64,000 nucleotides of DNA from RGIG8748 sp045606045 (GTDB lineage: Bacteria > Bacillota > Clostridia > UMGS1810), in NCBI GenBank assembly GCA_045606045.1, contig JAZURE010000018.1, forward strand, positions 19,727 to 83,726, written 5' to 3'. Positions 16,765 through 25,083 of the stretch are shown here, piece by piece. Position numbers and translations under genes: made by a program. Below the pieces are notes generated by a model. The model did not search any database. It was not told where the DNA came from and saw only the letters and a list, made by a program, of their open reading frames with translations. Position 1 is the first letter of the stretch; every line of letters starts with the position of its first letter.

Positions 16765-17781
16765 ATGATTATCATTATGAAACCGCGCACCACCGACAGC
16801 GATGTAAATGCCGTAGCACAAAAGCTCAAGGAAAGCTACGGTGTGAGCATTCAGGTAAACAAGGGTGTGGATTGCACCGTGCTCGGTGTAATAGGAAACA
16901 CCAACATAATTGACATCGACAAGGTAATGCTTCTTGACAATGTAGAAAAGGTTATGCCCGTAAGTGAGTCATATAAGAAGGTAAGCCGTAAATTCCACCC
17001 CGATGACACCATAGTGGATTGCAGCGGTGTTAAGATGGGCGGAAACAAGCTAAACATAATAGCAGGTCCCTGCTCTGTGGAAAGCAAGGAGCAGATAGAG
17101 ACCATAGCAAGAGATGTAAAGGCTTCGGGCGCATCCATGCTAAGAGGCGGTGCATACAAACCGCGTTCCTCGCCGTACTCGTTCCAGGGACTTGAGCTTG
17201 AGGGACTTGAGATGCTTATCCACGCGAAAGAACAGACAGGACTTCCCATTGTTACCGAGATTATGTCTCCCCAACTTGTAGAGAAATTTGACGAGTGTGT
17301 GGATGTAATTCAGGTTGGCGCAAGAAATATGCAGAATTTTGACCTCTTAAAAGAGCTTTCCAAAACAAGAAAACCAATCCTTTTAAAAAGAGGACTTTCA
17401 GCAACCATAGAGGAATGGCTTATGAGTGCCGAGTACATCCTTGCAGGCGGCAACCCCAATGTAATCCTCTGCGAGAGGGGTATTAGGACATTTGAAACCT
17501 ACACAAGAAACACTCTCGATTTGAGTGCCGTACCTGCCGTGAAGAGACTTTCGCATCTTCCTGTGGTTATAGACCCGTCTCATGCAACAGGTATCAACTG
17601 GATGGTAGAGCCTCTTGCCATGGCTTCTGTTGCCGTGGGTGCAGACGGTCTTATAATAGAGGTACACAACGACCCCAAAAACGCCAAGTGCGATGGTGCA
17701 CAGTCCATAACCCCTGCTGAATTTGATTCGCTTGTAAAGAAGATTTCCAAGATTGCACCTGATTTTAACAAGACCTTATAA
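16765..17781 (+). CDS. aroF: 3-deoxy-7-phosphoheptulonate synthase (DAHP synthase)
   Basis: Condenses phosphoenolpyruvate and erythrose 4-phosphate in the first step of the shikimate pathway. A 338-residue type I-beta enzyme: an N-terminal ferredoxin-like regulatory domain (residues 1-75, MIIIMKPRTTDSDV) as in Thermotoga, where Tyr/Phe bind, then the TIM-barrel core with IIAGPCSVES, LRGGAYKPRSSPYSFQG, LLKRG, CERGIRTFE and VIDPSHATG. Start at 16765 by AGGAGG 8 bases upstream. Regulation is likely twofold: feedback through the N-terminal domain (known for the family) and the aromatic-rich leader peptide upstream (inference). Confidence 0.95.
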   Translation: MIIIMKPRTTDSDVNAVAQKLKESYGVSIQVNKGVDCTVLGVIGNTNIIDIDKVMLLDNVEKVMPVSESYKKVSRKFHPDDTIVDCSGVKMGGNKLNIIAGPCSVESKEQIETIARDVKASGASMLRGGAYKPRSSPYSFQGLELEGLEMLIHAKEQTGLPIVTEIMSPQLVEKFDECVDVIQVGARNMQNFDLLKELSKTRKPILLKRGLSATIEEWLMSAEYILAGGNPNVILCERGIRTFETYTRNTLDLSAVPAVKRLSHLPVVIDPSHATGINWMVEPLAMASVAVGADGLIIEVHNDPKNAKCDGAQSITPAEFDSLVKKISKIAPDFNKTL

Positions 17782-17785
17782 CACC

Positions 17786-17812
17786 AAAAAGCCTGCCAAT
17801 CGGCAGGCTTTT
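17786..17812 (+). terminator. Intrinsic terminator after DAHP synthase
   Basis: GCCTGCC (17791-17797) and GGCAGGC (17802-17808) flanked by A and T runs. Confidence 0.85.
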
Positions 17813-17852
17813 GATATTTTGTTTGGCTACAAGTTCACAGATGTCATGAATT

Positions 17853-18010
17853 AAAAAAGGTGCACCGGCAAAGCCAATGCACCGAAAAACGCATGACTCT
17901 GATTGTTACCACACAAACCGACATATCAAAAGAAAACCGTCGAAAAGAGCGTGCGTTTTTGCCTAAACAAAAACAGACGATTTTTCTCCTAATATTAAAG
18001 TTTGTGTGGT
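17853..18010 (-). ncRNA. Structured non-coding RNA, copy 1
   Basis: A ~158-nt minus-strand RNA candidate beginning right after its promoter. Its 5' end ACCACACAAAC (18010-18000) pairs over about 70 bases with GTTTGTGTGGT (17928-17918). Inside are a GAAAA-UCGUC/GACGG-UUUUC helix and a hairpin GTTTTTG-TTTAGG-CAAAAAC followed by GCACGCTCTTTTCG. A tail with AACAATCAGAG leads to a terminator hairpin GGTGCA/TGCACC and a T run. A second copy with covarying helices and the same promoter lies at 46524-46684. No ORF fits. The closed-rod shape recalls 6S RNA, but I cannot assign a family. Confidence 0.75.
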
Positions 18011-18016
18011 AGGTTT

Positions 18017-18045
18017 ATTCTAACACATATACCTTAAACCGTCAA
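18017..18045 (-). promoter_or_regulatory. Promoter of ncRNA copy 1
   Basis: Minus strand TTGACG, 17-base spacer, TAGAAT. The spacer ends in ATATGTGT, and the whole 29-base block is nearly identical to the promoter of copy 2 at 46489-46517. Confidence 0.85.
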
Positions 18046-18067
18046 GGATAAGCTTTATAAAAACACC

Positions 18068-18096
18068 TTGAAAAATGTATAAATTTGTCATATAAT
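18068..18096 (+). promoter_or_regulatory. Toxin promoter
   Basis: TTGAAA at 18068-18073, 17-base spacer, TATAAT at 18091-18096. Confidence 0.8.
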
Positions 18097-18174
18097 ACGT
18101 TTTAAAGGTAAGACCTAAACAAGCGTAAAGATAAGGCGGTTATGCTATCATCTCCGAGAAAGGAGGTGGTCGCT

Positions 18175-18243
18175 ATGGATAATGAATACATAATTTCATT
18201 TATGATTATTTTGTTACTTTTAGTAATTTCCATAAAAAAATAA
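18175..18243 (+). CDS. Type I toxin-like hydrophobic peptide (22 aa)
   Basis: Encodes MDNEYIISFMIILLLLVISI followed by two Lys: one membrane span with a short acidic head and a basic tail, the form of type I toxins such as the TxpA/BsrG and holin-like groups. An unusually strong ribosome site (AAAGGAGGTGG) precedes the ATG. The mRNA would start near 18103 and could end at a GGCA...TGCC hairpin with a T run at 18289-18317. Two 5' segments (AAGACCT at 18110-18116 and CGGTTATGC at 18137-18145) are exactly complementary, in nested order, to AGGTCTT and GCATAACCG near its 3' end, so a 5'-3' closed, inactive fold is possible. An antisense promoter faces it. No homology search was done. Confidence 0.72.
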   Translation: MDNEYIISFMIILLLLVISIKK

Positions 18244-18319
18244 CGCCCACGGTCAAATGAAGCGTTATTTTTACAAATAAACTTTTTTGGCATAACCGTT
18301 TGAGGTCTTGCCTTTTTCT
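18233..18319 (-). ncRNA. Candidate antitoxin antisense RNA
   Basis: A perfect consensus promoter on the minus strand (18326-18354) would start an RNA of about 85 nt that ends at the hairpin AAATAACGC/GCGTTATTT (18238-18270) followed on this strand by seven T. It is wholly complementary to the 3' part of the toxin mRNA and the last toxin codons, the convergent arrangement of TxpA/RatA and BsrG/SR4. Confidence 0.68.
18289..18317 (+). terminator. Probable toxin mRNA terminator
   Basis: GGCATAACC and GGTCTTGCC form an imperfect hairpin followed by TTTTTC on the plus strand. The same bases encode the 5' hairpin of the antisense RNA. Confidence 0.5.
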
Positions 18320-18325
18320 ATAATT

Positions 18326-18354
18326 ATTATACAGCTAAAATATTGTTATGTCAA
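18326..18354 (-). promoter_or_regulatory. Antitoxin RNA promoter, perfect consensus
   Basis: Minus strand TTGACA, 17-base spacer, TATAAT. It is stronger on paper than the toxin promoter, as expected where antitoxin RNA must be in excess. Confidence 0.85.
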
Positions 18355-18372
18355 TCAATAATATGAATATAC

Positions 18373-18401
18373 TTGTTATTTTTTAAAAAAAGTGATAGAA
18401 T
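18373..18401 (+). promoter_or_regulatory. uvrBA operon promoter
   Basis: TTGTTA at 18373-18378, 17-base spacer, TAGAAT at 18396-18401. No clear LexA box was recognised next to it. Confidence 0.65.
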
Positions 18402-18434
18402 AAATACATGAAAATTATGAAAGGAGGATAAACG

Positions 18435-20393
18435 GTGCAGGATTTTAAGGTAGTATCTCCCTATGAGCCAAAGGGCGACCAGATTAAAGCCATAGACGAG
18501 CTTTCGAGGGGAATTACAGAGGGCATGCGCGGTCAAACCCTCATGGGTGTTACAGGCTCGGGCAAAACCTACACAATAGCCAAAACCATAGAGAGAGTAA
18601 ATAAGCCCACCCTGGTCTTAGCACACAACAAGGTGCTTGCGGCACAGCTATGCAGCGAATTCAAAGAGTTTTTTCCAAACAATGCTGTAGAATATTTCGT
18701 GTCCTACTACGACTACTATCAGCCCGAGGCATACATTCCCAGTACCGATACCTTTATAGAAAAGGACTCCTCCATGAATGACGAAATAGACCGCCTGCGC
18801 CACAGCGCAACTGCGGCACTTTTTGAGCGCAGGGATGTCATAATTGTTGCCAGCGTTTCGTGTATATACGGTCTGGGCGACCCCGATGATTACAAAAACC
18901 TCATGTTAAGTCTCAGGGTAGGCAACGAGTACGACAGAGATATGCTTCTTAGAAAGCTTGTGGATATGCAGTACAGAAGAAATGACATAAGCCTTGAGCG
19001 AGGCACATTCCGTGTGAGAGGCGATGTACTTGAGGTGCTTCCCGTAGGACAGGGCGAAAAGGCGGTAAGGATAGAATTCTTCGGTGACGAGATAGACAGA
19101 ATATGTGAAATAGATACCGTAACGGGCGAGGTTACTGCCATGCGTACCTATACGGCGCTCTTTCCTGCTTCGCATTATGCCACAACAGCAGAGAAGATGA
19201 GAAGAGCAATAGGAACAATATCCGATGAGCTTACAGAGCGTCTTGCGGAATTAAAATCGCAAAACAAGCTTTTGGAGATGCAAAGGCTTGAACAACGCAC
19301 CAACTACGACCTCGAAATGATGCAGGAGATAGGCTTTTGTCAGGGTATTGAAAACTATTCCCGCCATATAAGCGGAAGAGAGCCAGGCAGTGCGCCCTAT
19401 ACCCTCATAGACTATATGCCCGATGATTTTCTGCTTGTAATAGATGAATCTCATGTTACCATACCGCAGGTAAGAGCTATGTATGCGGGCGACCGTTCTC
19501 GAAAGACCGCGCTTGTGGACTATGGCTTCCGCCTGCCGTCTGCCTTTGATAACAGACCTCTGTGCTTCGAGGAATTTGAAAAGAAGATAAATCAGGTGGT
19601 ATTCGTAAGCGCAACCCCTGCCGACTACGAAAAGGAGCATTCCTCCAAGGTGGTAGAGCAGGTAATCCGACCCACAGGACTTGTGGACCCCGAGGTTATA
19701 GTGCGCCCCGTAAAAGGTCAGGTGGACGACCTCATAGGCGCTATAAACGAGGTTACCGAAAAAAATCAGAGGGTGCTTGTAACCACCCTTACAAAGAAAA
19801 TGGCAGAATCTCTTACCGACTACCTGCACGATGTAGGCATAAAGGTGCGTTATCTTCACAGCGATGTGGAAACAATAGAGAGAATGGAAATAATAAGGGA
19901 TTTGCGCCTTGGTGTGTTCGATGTGCTTGTGGGAATAAACCTGCTCCGTGAGGGACTCGACATTCCCGAGGTAAGCCTTGTAGCCATACTCGATGCCGAC
20001 AAAGAGGGATTCCTCAGAAGCGAAACCTCGCTTATACAGACTATAGGCAGAGCCGCACCTAATGCCGTGGGCAGAGTAATTATGTATGCGGACGAAATTA
20101 CCCGTTCCATGAAAAGCGCCATAGACGAAACCAACCGAAGACGCGCTCTGCAGGAAGAGTTCAATCGTGAGCATGGCATAGTACCTGCCACCATTACAAA
20201 GGATGTAAGAGGCATCATAAAGACATATGTAGAGGACGATAAGGGTGCCGACACAGCCGTGGAAATGAGTATGGAAGAGAAAATTGCAAATCTTACACTC
20301 CTTATGCACAAGGCGGCACAGGAGCTCGAATTCGAAGAGGCGGCACGCCTGAGAGACGAAATTACAAGAATCAAAAAGCAAAACGAAATGTAG
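18435..20393 (+). CDS. uvrB: Excinuclease ABC subunit B
   Basis: The damage-verifying helicase-like subunit of nucleotide excision repair, acting with UvrA and UvrC. 652 residues. Walker A GVTGSGKT (near residue 38), the Y-rich beta-hairpin region YFVSYYDYYQPEAYIP that inserts between DNA strands, DEXX-like VIDESHVT, helicase motifs VLVTTLTKKMAE, YLHSD and REGLDIPE, and a C-terminal UVR domain (LRDEITRIKK). Starts at GTG 18435, seven bases after AAGGAGG. First gene of a uvrB-uvrA-FHA-ftsW run. Confidence 0.97.
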   Translation: MQDFKVVSPYEPKGDQIKAIDELSRGITEGMRGQTLMGVTGSGKTYTIAKTIERVNKPTLVLAHNKVLAAQLCSEFKEFFPNNAVEYFVSYYDYYQPEAYIPSTDTFIEKDSSMNDEIDRLRHSATAALFERRDVIIVASVSCIYGLGDPDDYKNLMLSLRVGNEYDRDMLLRKLVDMQYRRNDISLERGTFRVRGDVLEVLPVGQGEKAVRIEFFGDEIDRICEIDTVTGEVTAMRTYTALFPASHYATTAEKMRRAIGTISDELTERLAELKSQNKLLEMQRLEQRTNYDLEMMQEIGFCQGIENYSRHISGREPGSAPYTLIDYMPDDFLLVIDESHVTIPQVRAMYAGDRSRKTALVDYGFRLPSAFDNRPLCFEEFEKKINQVVFVSATPADYEKEHSSKVVEQVIRPTGLVDPEVIVRPVKGQVDDLIGAINEVTEKNQRVLVTTLTKKMAESLTDYLHDVGIKVRYLHSDVETIERMEIIRDLRLGVFDVLVGINLLREGLDIPEVSLVAILDADKEGFLRSETSLIQTIGRAAPNAVGRVIMYADEITRSMKSAIDETNRRRALQEEFNREHGIVPATITKDVRGIIKTYVEDDKGADTAVEMSMEEKIANLTLLMHKAAQELEFEEAARLRDEITRIKKQNEM

Positions 20394-20403
20394 GAGAATA
20401 CAC

Positions 20404-23217
20404 ATGCCAAAGGATACAATATATATTCGCGGTGCAAGAGAGCACAATCTTAAAAATATAGATATATCCATACCCAGAGACAAGCTTGTGGTATTTACGG
20501 GGCTTTCGGGCTCGGGTAAGTCTTCGCTTGCCTTTGATACCATATATGCCGAGGGGCAGCGCAGATATGTGGAGTCGCTTTCCTCGTATGCAAGGCAGTT
20601 TCTGGGACAGTTGGACAAGCCTGATATAGACTATATCGAGGGACTTTCCCCTGCCATAAGCATAGACCAGAAGACCACAAGCCACAATCCGCGCTCTACT
20701 GTGGGCACCGTTACGGAAATTTATGACTATTTTCGACTTCTTTTTGCAAGAACAGGCATTATGCACTGCCCTAAATGCGGCAAGACCATAGCCTCACAAT
20801 CCATAGATGAAATTGTGGATGCCATAATGGCACTTGGCGAGGGAACAAAGCTGCAGATACTTGCACCTATAGTAAGAGAGAAAAAGGGCACACATCAGAA
20901 AGTGTTTGAAAATGCAAAAAAGAACGGCTTTGTAAGGGTGCGTATAAACGGAGAAATACACGACCTCTACGAAGACATATCGCTCGAAAAGAACAACCGC
21001 CACACCATAGAGATAGTAGTAGACAGAATTGCCGTTAAAGAGGGCATCATATCCAGAATTACCGATTCCGTTCAGACCGCACTTGAAATAGGCGGAGGTA
21101 TTGCCATAGTTGTGCTTACAGACGGCACAGAGCTTGTGTACAATCAGAATTTTGCCTGCCGTGACTGCGGTATAAGCATGGAGGAGATGACACCGCGTTC
21201 ATTTTCATTCAACAGCCCCATAGGTGCGTGCAAAGAGTGTCTGGGACTTGGTATGCTCATGGAGATAGACCCCGACCTTGTGGTAGCGGATACCTCAAAG
21301 TCAGTGTTTGACGGCGGTATAGATGTGTGCGGATTTAAAAATATCGGTGACGATGGCTCATATTCGCGCCTTTGGATAGAAGCGCTCGGTCAAAAACACG
21401 GCTTTAATCCGAACAAGGCAATAGAGGATTTGACCGATGAAGAGTACAATCTAATAATGTACGGAAGCGATGAGCCTCTTACCATAGTGTACATGGGAGA
21501 AAGAAAGACGCGCCCCTTTGAAGGCATAATAAATACATTAAAGAGACGCTACAAGGATTCGTTCTCGTCATTTATGAAAGCGGAGATAGAGTCACTTATG
21601 AGCAGTAATCCCTGCCCCTCGTGTAAGGGCAGAAGACTTCGTGACGAAATACTTGCAGTTACCATAGGTGATAAGAATATAGCCGAGGTGTGCGAGATGA
21701 GTATTCGTGATACAAAGGCATTCTTCGACTCACTTACATTTACCGACACGGAAATGATAATTGCAAAGCAGATTTTAAAGGAGATAAATTCCCGACTTCA
21801 GTTCCTCATAGATGTAGGCCTTGACTACCTTACCCTCTCCCGCAATGCAGGCAGTCTCTCGGGCGGTGAGGCACAGAGAATACGTCTTGCCACACAGATT
21901 GGCTCAAGCCTTATGGGAGTTCTTTATATACTCGATGAGCCGTCAATAGGACTTCATCAGAGGGACAACGATAAGCTTCTTGCAACCTTAAAGAAGCTTC
22001 GTGACCTTGGCAACACTCTCATAGTAGTAGAGCACGACGAGGACACAATGAGGGCGGCAGACCATATTGTAGACATCGGCCCCGGTGCAGGTATTCACGG
22101 AGGGTATGTGGTTGCCGAGGGCACGGTAGAGGACATAGAAAACTGCGAGGAGAGCATTACGGGGGCGTATCTTAGCGGAAGAAAGAAGATAGAAGTACCC
22201 GCAGAGCGCCGAAAAGGAAACGGCAAGGCAGTTTCCATTAAAGGTGCAAGTGAAAACAACTTAAAGAATATAGATGTTGATTTTCCCTTAGGTAAATTCA
22301 TATGCGTTACGGGTGTTTCCGGCTCGGGCAAATCGTCTCTTGTAAACGAAATATTAAACAAGAGCCTTTCCGCAAAGCTCAACCGTGCAAGGAAAAAAGC
22401 AGGTAAGCACAAGAGCATAAAGGGTGTAGAGAATTTAGACAAGGTCATAAGCATAGACCAGTCGCCAATAGGCAGAACACCGCGATCCAATCCTGCTACC
22501 TACACGGGTGTATTCGGCGATATAAGAACTGTATTCTCGCAGACAAATGAGGCTAAGTTGCGTGGCTATCAGCCCGGAAGATTCAGCTTCAATGTAGCAG
22601 GCGGACGCTGCGAGGCTTGTCAGGGTGACGGCATCATAAAGATAGAGATGCACTTTCTCTCCGATGTGTATGTACCCTGCGAGGTGTGCAAGGGCAAGCG
22701 CTACAACAGAGAAACCCTTGAGGTTAAATTCAAGGGTAAGAATATAAGCGATGTACTTGATATGACGGTGGAAGAGGGATTAAGCTTCTTTGAAAACATA
22801 CCCAAAATCCGCAGAAAGCTTCAGACCCTCTACGATGTGGGACTTGGATATATAAAGATAGGTCAGCCCTCCACACAGCTTTCGGGCGGTGAGGCGCAGA
22901 GGGTAAAGCTTGCCACAGAGCTTAGCCGTAAGTCTACGGGCAGGACCCTGTATATACTCGACGAACCTACAACGGGGCTTCACACGGCAGATGTGCATAA
23001 GCTTATAGAGGTACTGAGTATCCTTGCAGACAGCGGTAATACAGTTGTGGTTATAGAGCACAATTTAGATGTTATAAAGATAGCAGACCATATCATAGAC
23101 TTAGGCCCCGAGGGCGGCGACAAGGGAGGAACTCTGGTATGCACAGGCACTCCCGAAGAGGTGGCTGAGTGTGAGGCATCGTATACGGGCAGGTATCTTA
23201 AAAAGATTTTGAGGTGA
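20404..23217 (+). CDS. uvrA: Excinuclease ABC subunit A
   Basis: The damage-sensing ATPase of nucleotide excision repair. At 937 residues it is full length, with two ABC ATPase modules (Walker A GLSGSGKSS near residue 36 and GVSGSGKSS in the second half), signatures LSGGEAQRIRLAT and LSGGEAQRVKLAT, and zinc-finger Cys pairs (CPKCGK, CRDCG...CKECLG, CPSCKG, CEACQGDG, CEVCKGKR). Ten bases after uvrB with its own GGAG site. Confidence 0.97.
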   Translation: MPKDTIYIRGAREHNLKNIDISIPRDKLVVFTGLSGSGKSSLAFDTIYAEGQRRYVESLSSYARQFLGQLDKPDIDYIEGLSPAISIDQKTTSHNPRSTVGTVTEIYDYFRLLFARTGIMHCPKCGKTIASQSIDEIVDAIMALGEGTKLQILAPIVREKKGTHQKVFENAKKNGFVRVRINGEIHDLYEDISLEKNNRHTIEIVVDRIAVKEGIISRITDSVQTALEIGGGIAIVVLTDGTELVYNQNFACRDCGISMEEMTPRSFSFNSPIGACKECLGLGMLMEIDPDLVVADTSKSVFDGGIDVCGFKNIGDDGSYSRLWIEALGQKHGFNPNKAIEDLTDEEYNLIMYGSDEPLTIVYMGERKTRPFEGIINTLKRRYKDSFSSFMKAEIESLMSSNPCPSCKGRRLRDEILAVTIGDKNIAEVCEMSIRDTKAFFDSLTFTDTEMIIAKQILKEINSRLQFLIDVGLDYLTLSRNAGSLSGGEAQRIRLATQIGSSLMGVLYILDEPSIGLHQRDNDKLLATLKKLRDLGNTLIVVEHDEDTMRAADHIVDIGPGAGIHGGYVVAEGTVEDIENCEESITGAYLSGRKKIEVPAERRKGNGKAVSIKGASENNLKNIDVDFPLGKFICVTGVSGSGKSSLVNEILNKSLSAKLNRARKKAGKHKSIKGVENLDKVISIDQSPIGRTPRSNPATYTGVFGDIRTVFSQTNEAKLRGYQPGRFSFNVAGGRCEACQGDGIIKIEMHFLSDVYVPCEVCKGKRYNRETLEVKFKGKNISDVLDMTVEEGLSFFENIPKIRRKLQTLYDVGLGYIKIGQPSTQLSGGEAQRVKLATELSRKSTGRTLYILDEPTTGLHTADVHKLIEVLSILADSGNTVVVIEHNLDVIKIADHIIDLGPEGGDKGGTLVCTGTPEEVAECEASYTGRYLKKILR

Positions 23218-23221
23218 ACTA

Positions 23222-23677
23222 ATGGGTATATTTGAACTCTTTTCGGGTGTTGTAAAGTTCATACTTATAGGCATTGTCTACCTTTTTATACTAAAGGTTG
23301 TAAAGATGGTGTACCTTGATATATCGGACACCAAGAGAGCACGCAGGCAGATAACCGAGGGCATGGCGTATCTTAAATATTCGGGCAGGAAGAAAGACCT
23401 CGAATACAAAATATATGATACCTATGCCGTAAAGGAAGAGACATCTGTAGGCAGAACACGCAAAAACGACATCTGCATACCTGCACCCTTTATGTCCTCT
23501 CAGCATGCAAGGATATTCTTTGCCGACGGCGAATTCTACCTGGAGGACCTCGGCAGTACAAACGGCACTCTCTTAAACGGCAAGCATGTGGGTAACTACA
23601 CACTCCCCATAAAAAGCGGAGATAAAATATCCTTTGGAAGCCTTAAGTTTACCTTTATGGAAAACAGCGATGAATAG
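23222..23677 (+). CDS. Membrane-anchored FHA-domain protein
   Basis: A 151-residue protein with one N-terminal membrane segment (about residues 8-28) and a cytoplasmic forkhead-associated domain that binds phosphothreonine peptides: VGRTRKNDICIP, SSQHARIF and LEDLGSTNGTLLNG are the conserved loops. It lies between uvrA and ftsW with gaps of 4 and 12 bases. FHA-FtsW pairs are common in Gram-positives, where they link PASTA-kinase signalling to cell-wall growth. Confidence 0.92.
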   Translation: MGIFELFSGVVKFILIGIVYLFILKVVKMVYLDISDTKRARRQITEGMAYLKYSGRKKDLEYKIYDTYAVKEETSVGRTRKNDICIPAPFMSSQHARIFFADGEFYLEDLGSTNGTLLNGKHVGNYTLPIKSGDKISFGSLKFTFMENSDE

Positions 23678-23689
23678 GGGTGGTACTGT

Positions 23690-25006
23690 ATGAAATTCCG
23701 ATTTGGTGCAGTAGCCATGGTACTTTCGTTTGATATAATCTGCTTTGCGCTTTTGTGTCTTTATCCCCATGTGGATTACAAAGCTCTTTTCACAGCCATG
23801 GCAATTTGCTGCGGCAGTATACTTATAACATATATCGCAATATATGCATTTGGTCTGGGTGACCCGTATCCGTTTCTTATTGTATCTATGCTGTCATCAA
23901 TGAGTATTATAATACTCTACAGTCTGGGTATTCAGCAGAGCGCCGCATATGAGAATCCCTCGAAATCCTTAATTACCATTGCCCAAAATCAGCTCAAATG
24001 GTTTCTTGTGGGGATAGGAATATTTTATATAAGCTATGCAGTATACAGAAGCTTTTCGGGATGGAAGAAGCTTAATTTCCTCTACATAGGGCTTACTCTT
24101 GTGCTCTTTGCCGTAACGCTCGTATTTGCAAAGGCGTTGGGCGGTGCCCGCAACTGGATAGAAATAGGCGGTATAGGTATTCAGCCGTCGGAAATCATAA
24201 AGCTTTGCTTCTGCTTTGCCATGGCATCGTTTTTCTGTACCAAGACTAAGCTCAGGGGCTTTAAAGAGAGGGTTATACAGATAAAAAGGCAGGATGTGTA
24301 TACGGCAGTTTTTGTATACAGCTGTTTGCTTTTGTTCCTCATTCAAGGTGAGCTTGGTACTGCAGTACTTTTCTTTATGGTCTATATTGCCATGATGCTT
24401 GTGTACGATGTACCGCTTACTGTACCGCTTATCAATGCGGGCATTGCCTCGGTTGGAGTTCTTGCGGTAGTTTATCTCGAAAACCATGTAGGTGCGTTTT
24501 TGAGAGCAATGGAAAGAGTGCGAATATGGCTTGACCCCGCAGTATACAACTTTCAGCCTGAGCTTGGAAAACCGCAGGGCACCCAGCAGATATACGAATC
24601 CCTCAAGGCAATATGCTCGGGCGGGTACTTCGGTACAGGCTTGGGACTAAGCGGTGCGCACAATATATGGGTTATAGAATCCGACCTTGTGTTCTCTGCC
24701 ATCTGCTACGAGATGGGACTTTTTATGGGTTTTGCAATCATAATGATGTACTTTATGCTCTCATACAGAGGATGCAAGATTGCCATGGAGGTTACAGATT
24801 CGTTTGACAGGGCGCTTGCACTTTGTATAGTTACATCACTTGCGTGTCAGGCATTTATAATAATAGGCGGAGTTACCAAGATGATACCTCTTACGGGCAT
24901 AACAATGCCCTTTGTAAGCGCAGGCGGAAGCTCCATGATAGTAAGCTTTGCTATGCTTGGAATTCTGACTGCAATTTCGCACAAAAAAGAAAAATCTAAG
25001 TTATAA
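23690..25006 (+). CDS. FtsW/RodA/SpoVE-family peptidoglycan polymerase
   Basis: A 438-residue SEDS-family membrane protein with about ten membrane segments, a glycosyltransferase that polymerises lipid II outside the cell. Typical motifs: ALGGARNWIEIGGIGIQPSEIIKL, the LGTAVLF region after LLLFLIQGE, YQ-type loop with QQIYESLKAICSGGYFGTGLG, SDLVFSAICYEMGLF and TGITMPFVSAGGSSM. Paralogue type cannot be settled. A partner penicillin-binding protein usually follows but is absent here; the next gene is a CoA ligase behind its own promoter. Confidence 0.93.
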   Translation: MKFRFGAVAMVLSFDIICFALLCLYPHVDYKALFTAMAICCGSILITYIAIYAFGLGDPYPFLIVSMLSSMSIIILYSLGIQQSAAYENPSKSLITIAQNQLKWFLVGIGIFYISYAVYRSFSGWKKLNFLYIGLTLVLFAVTLVFAKALGGARNWIEIGGIGIQPSEIIKLCFCFAMASFFCTKTKLRGFKERVIQIKRQDVYTAVFVYSCLLLFLIQGELGTAVLFFMVYIAMMLVYDVPLTVPLINAGIASVGVLAVVYLENHVGAFLRAMERVRIWLDPAVYNFQPELGKPQGTQQIYESLKAICSGGYFGTGLGLSGAHNIWVIESDLVFSAICYEMGLFMGFAIIMMYFMLSYRGCKIAMEVTDSFDRALALCIVTSLACQAFIIIGGVTKMIPLTGITMPFVSAGGSSMIVSFAMLGILTAISHKKEKSKL

Positions 25007-25007
25007 G

Positions 25008-25064
25008 TTGACAAAATGTGTAATATGTGTTAATCTAATGTCGTACATTAGATTAACACATATT
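25008..25064 (+). promoter_or_regulatory. Promoter overlapped by a perfect 20-bp palindrome
   Basis: TTGACA at 25008-25013 with a 17-base spacer to TAATCT at 25031-25036. A perfect inverted repeat, left arm 25022-25041 (ATATGTGTTAATCTAATGT core) and right arm 25045-25064 around CGT, covers the -10 and the expected start site. This is the position of a repressor operator. As RNA from upstream it would also form a hairpin, but the T run after it is short. Confidence 0.7.
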
Positions 25065-25083
25065 TTGCTTAAGGAGTGAAAAA

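Noticed and set aside
17853..18010. Signal recognition particle RNA, tmRNA or RNase P RNA
   Set aside because: None of their conserved cores (for example the GGAAG-type SRP tetraloop region) is present.
18102..18293. 63-residue minus-strand ORF across the toxin locus
   Set aside because: It lies opposite the toxin mRNA, lacks a ribosome site and spans both RNA structures.
19251..20618. Long minus-strand frame opposite uvrB
   Set aside because: A shadow of the codon structure of uvrB; no start signal, and the sequence has no family features.
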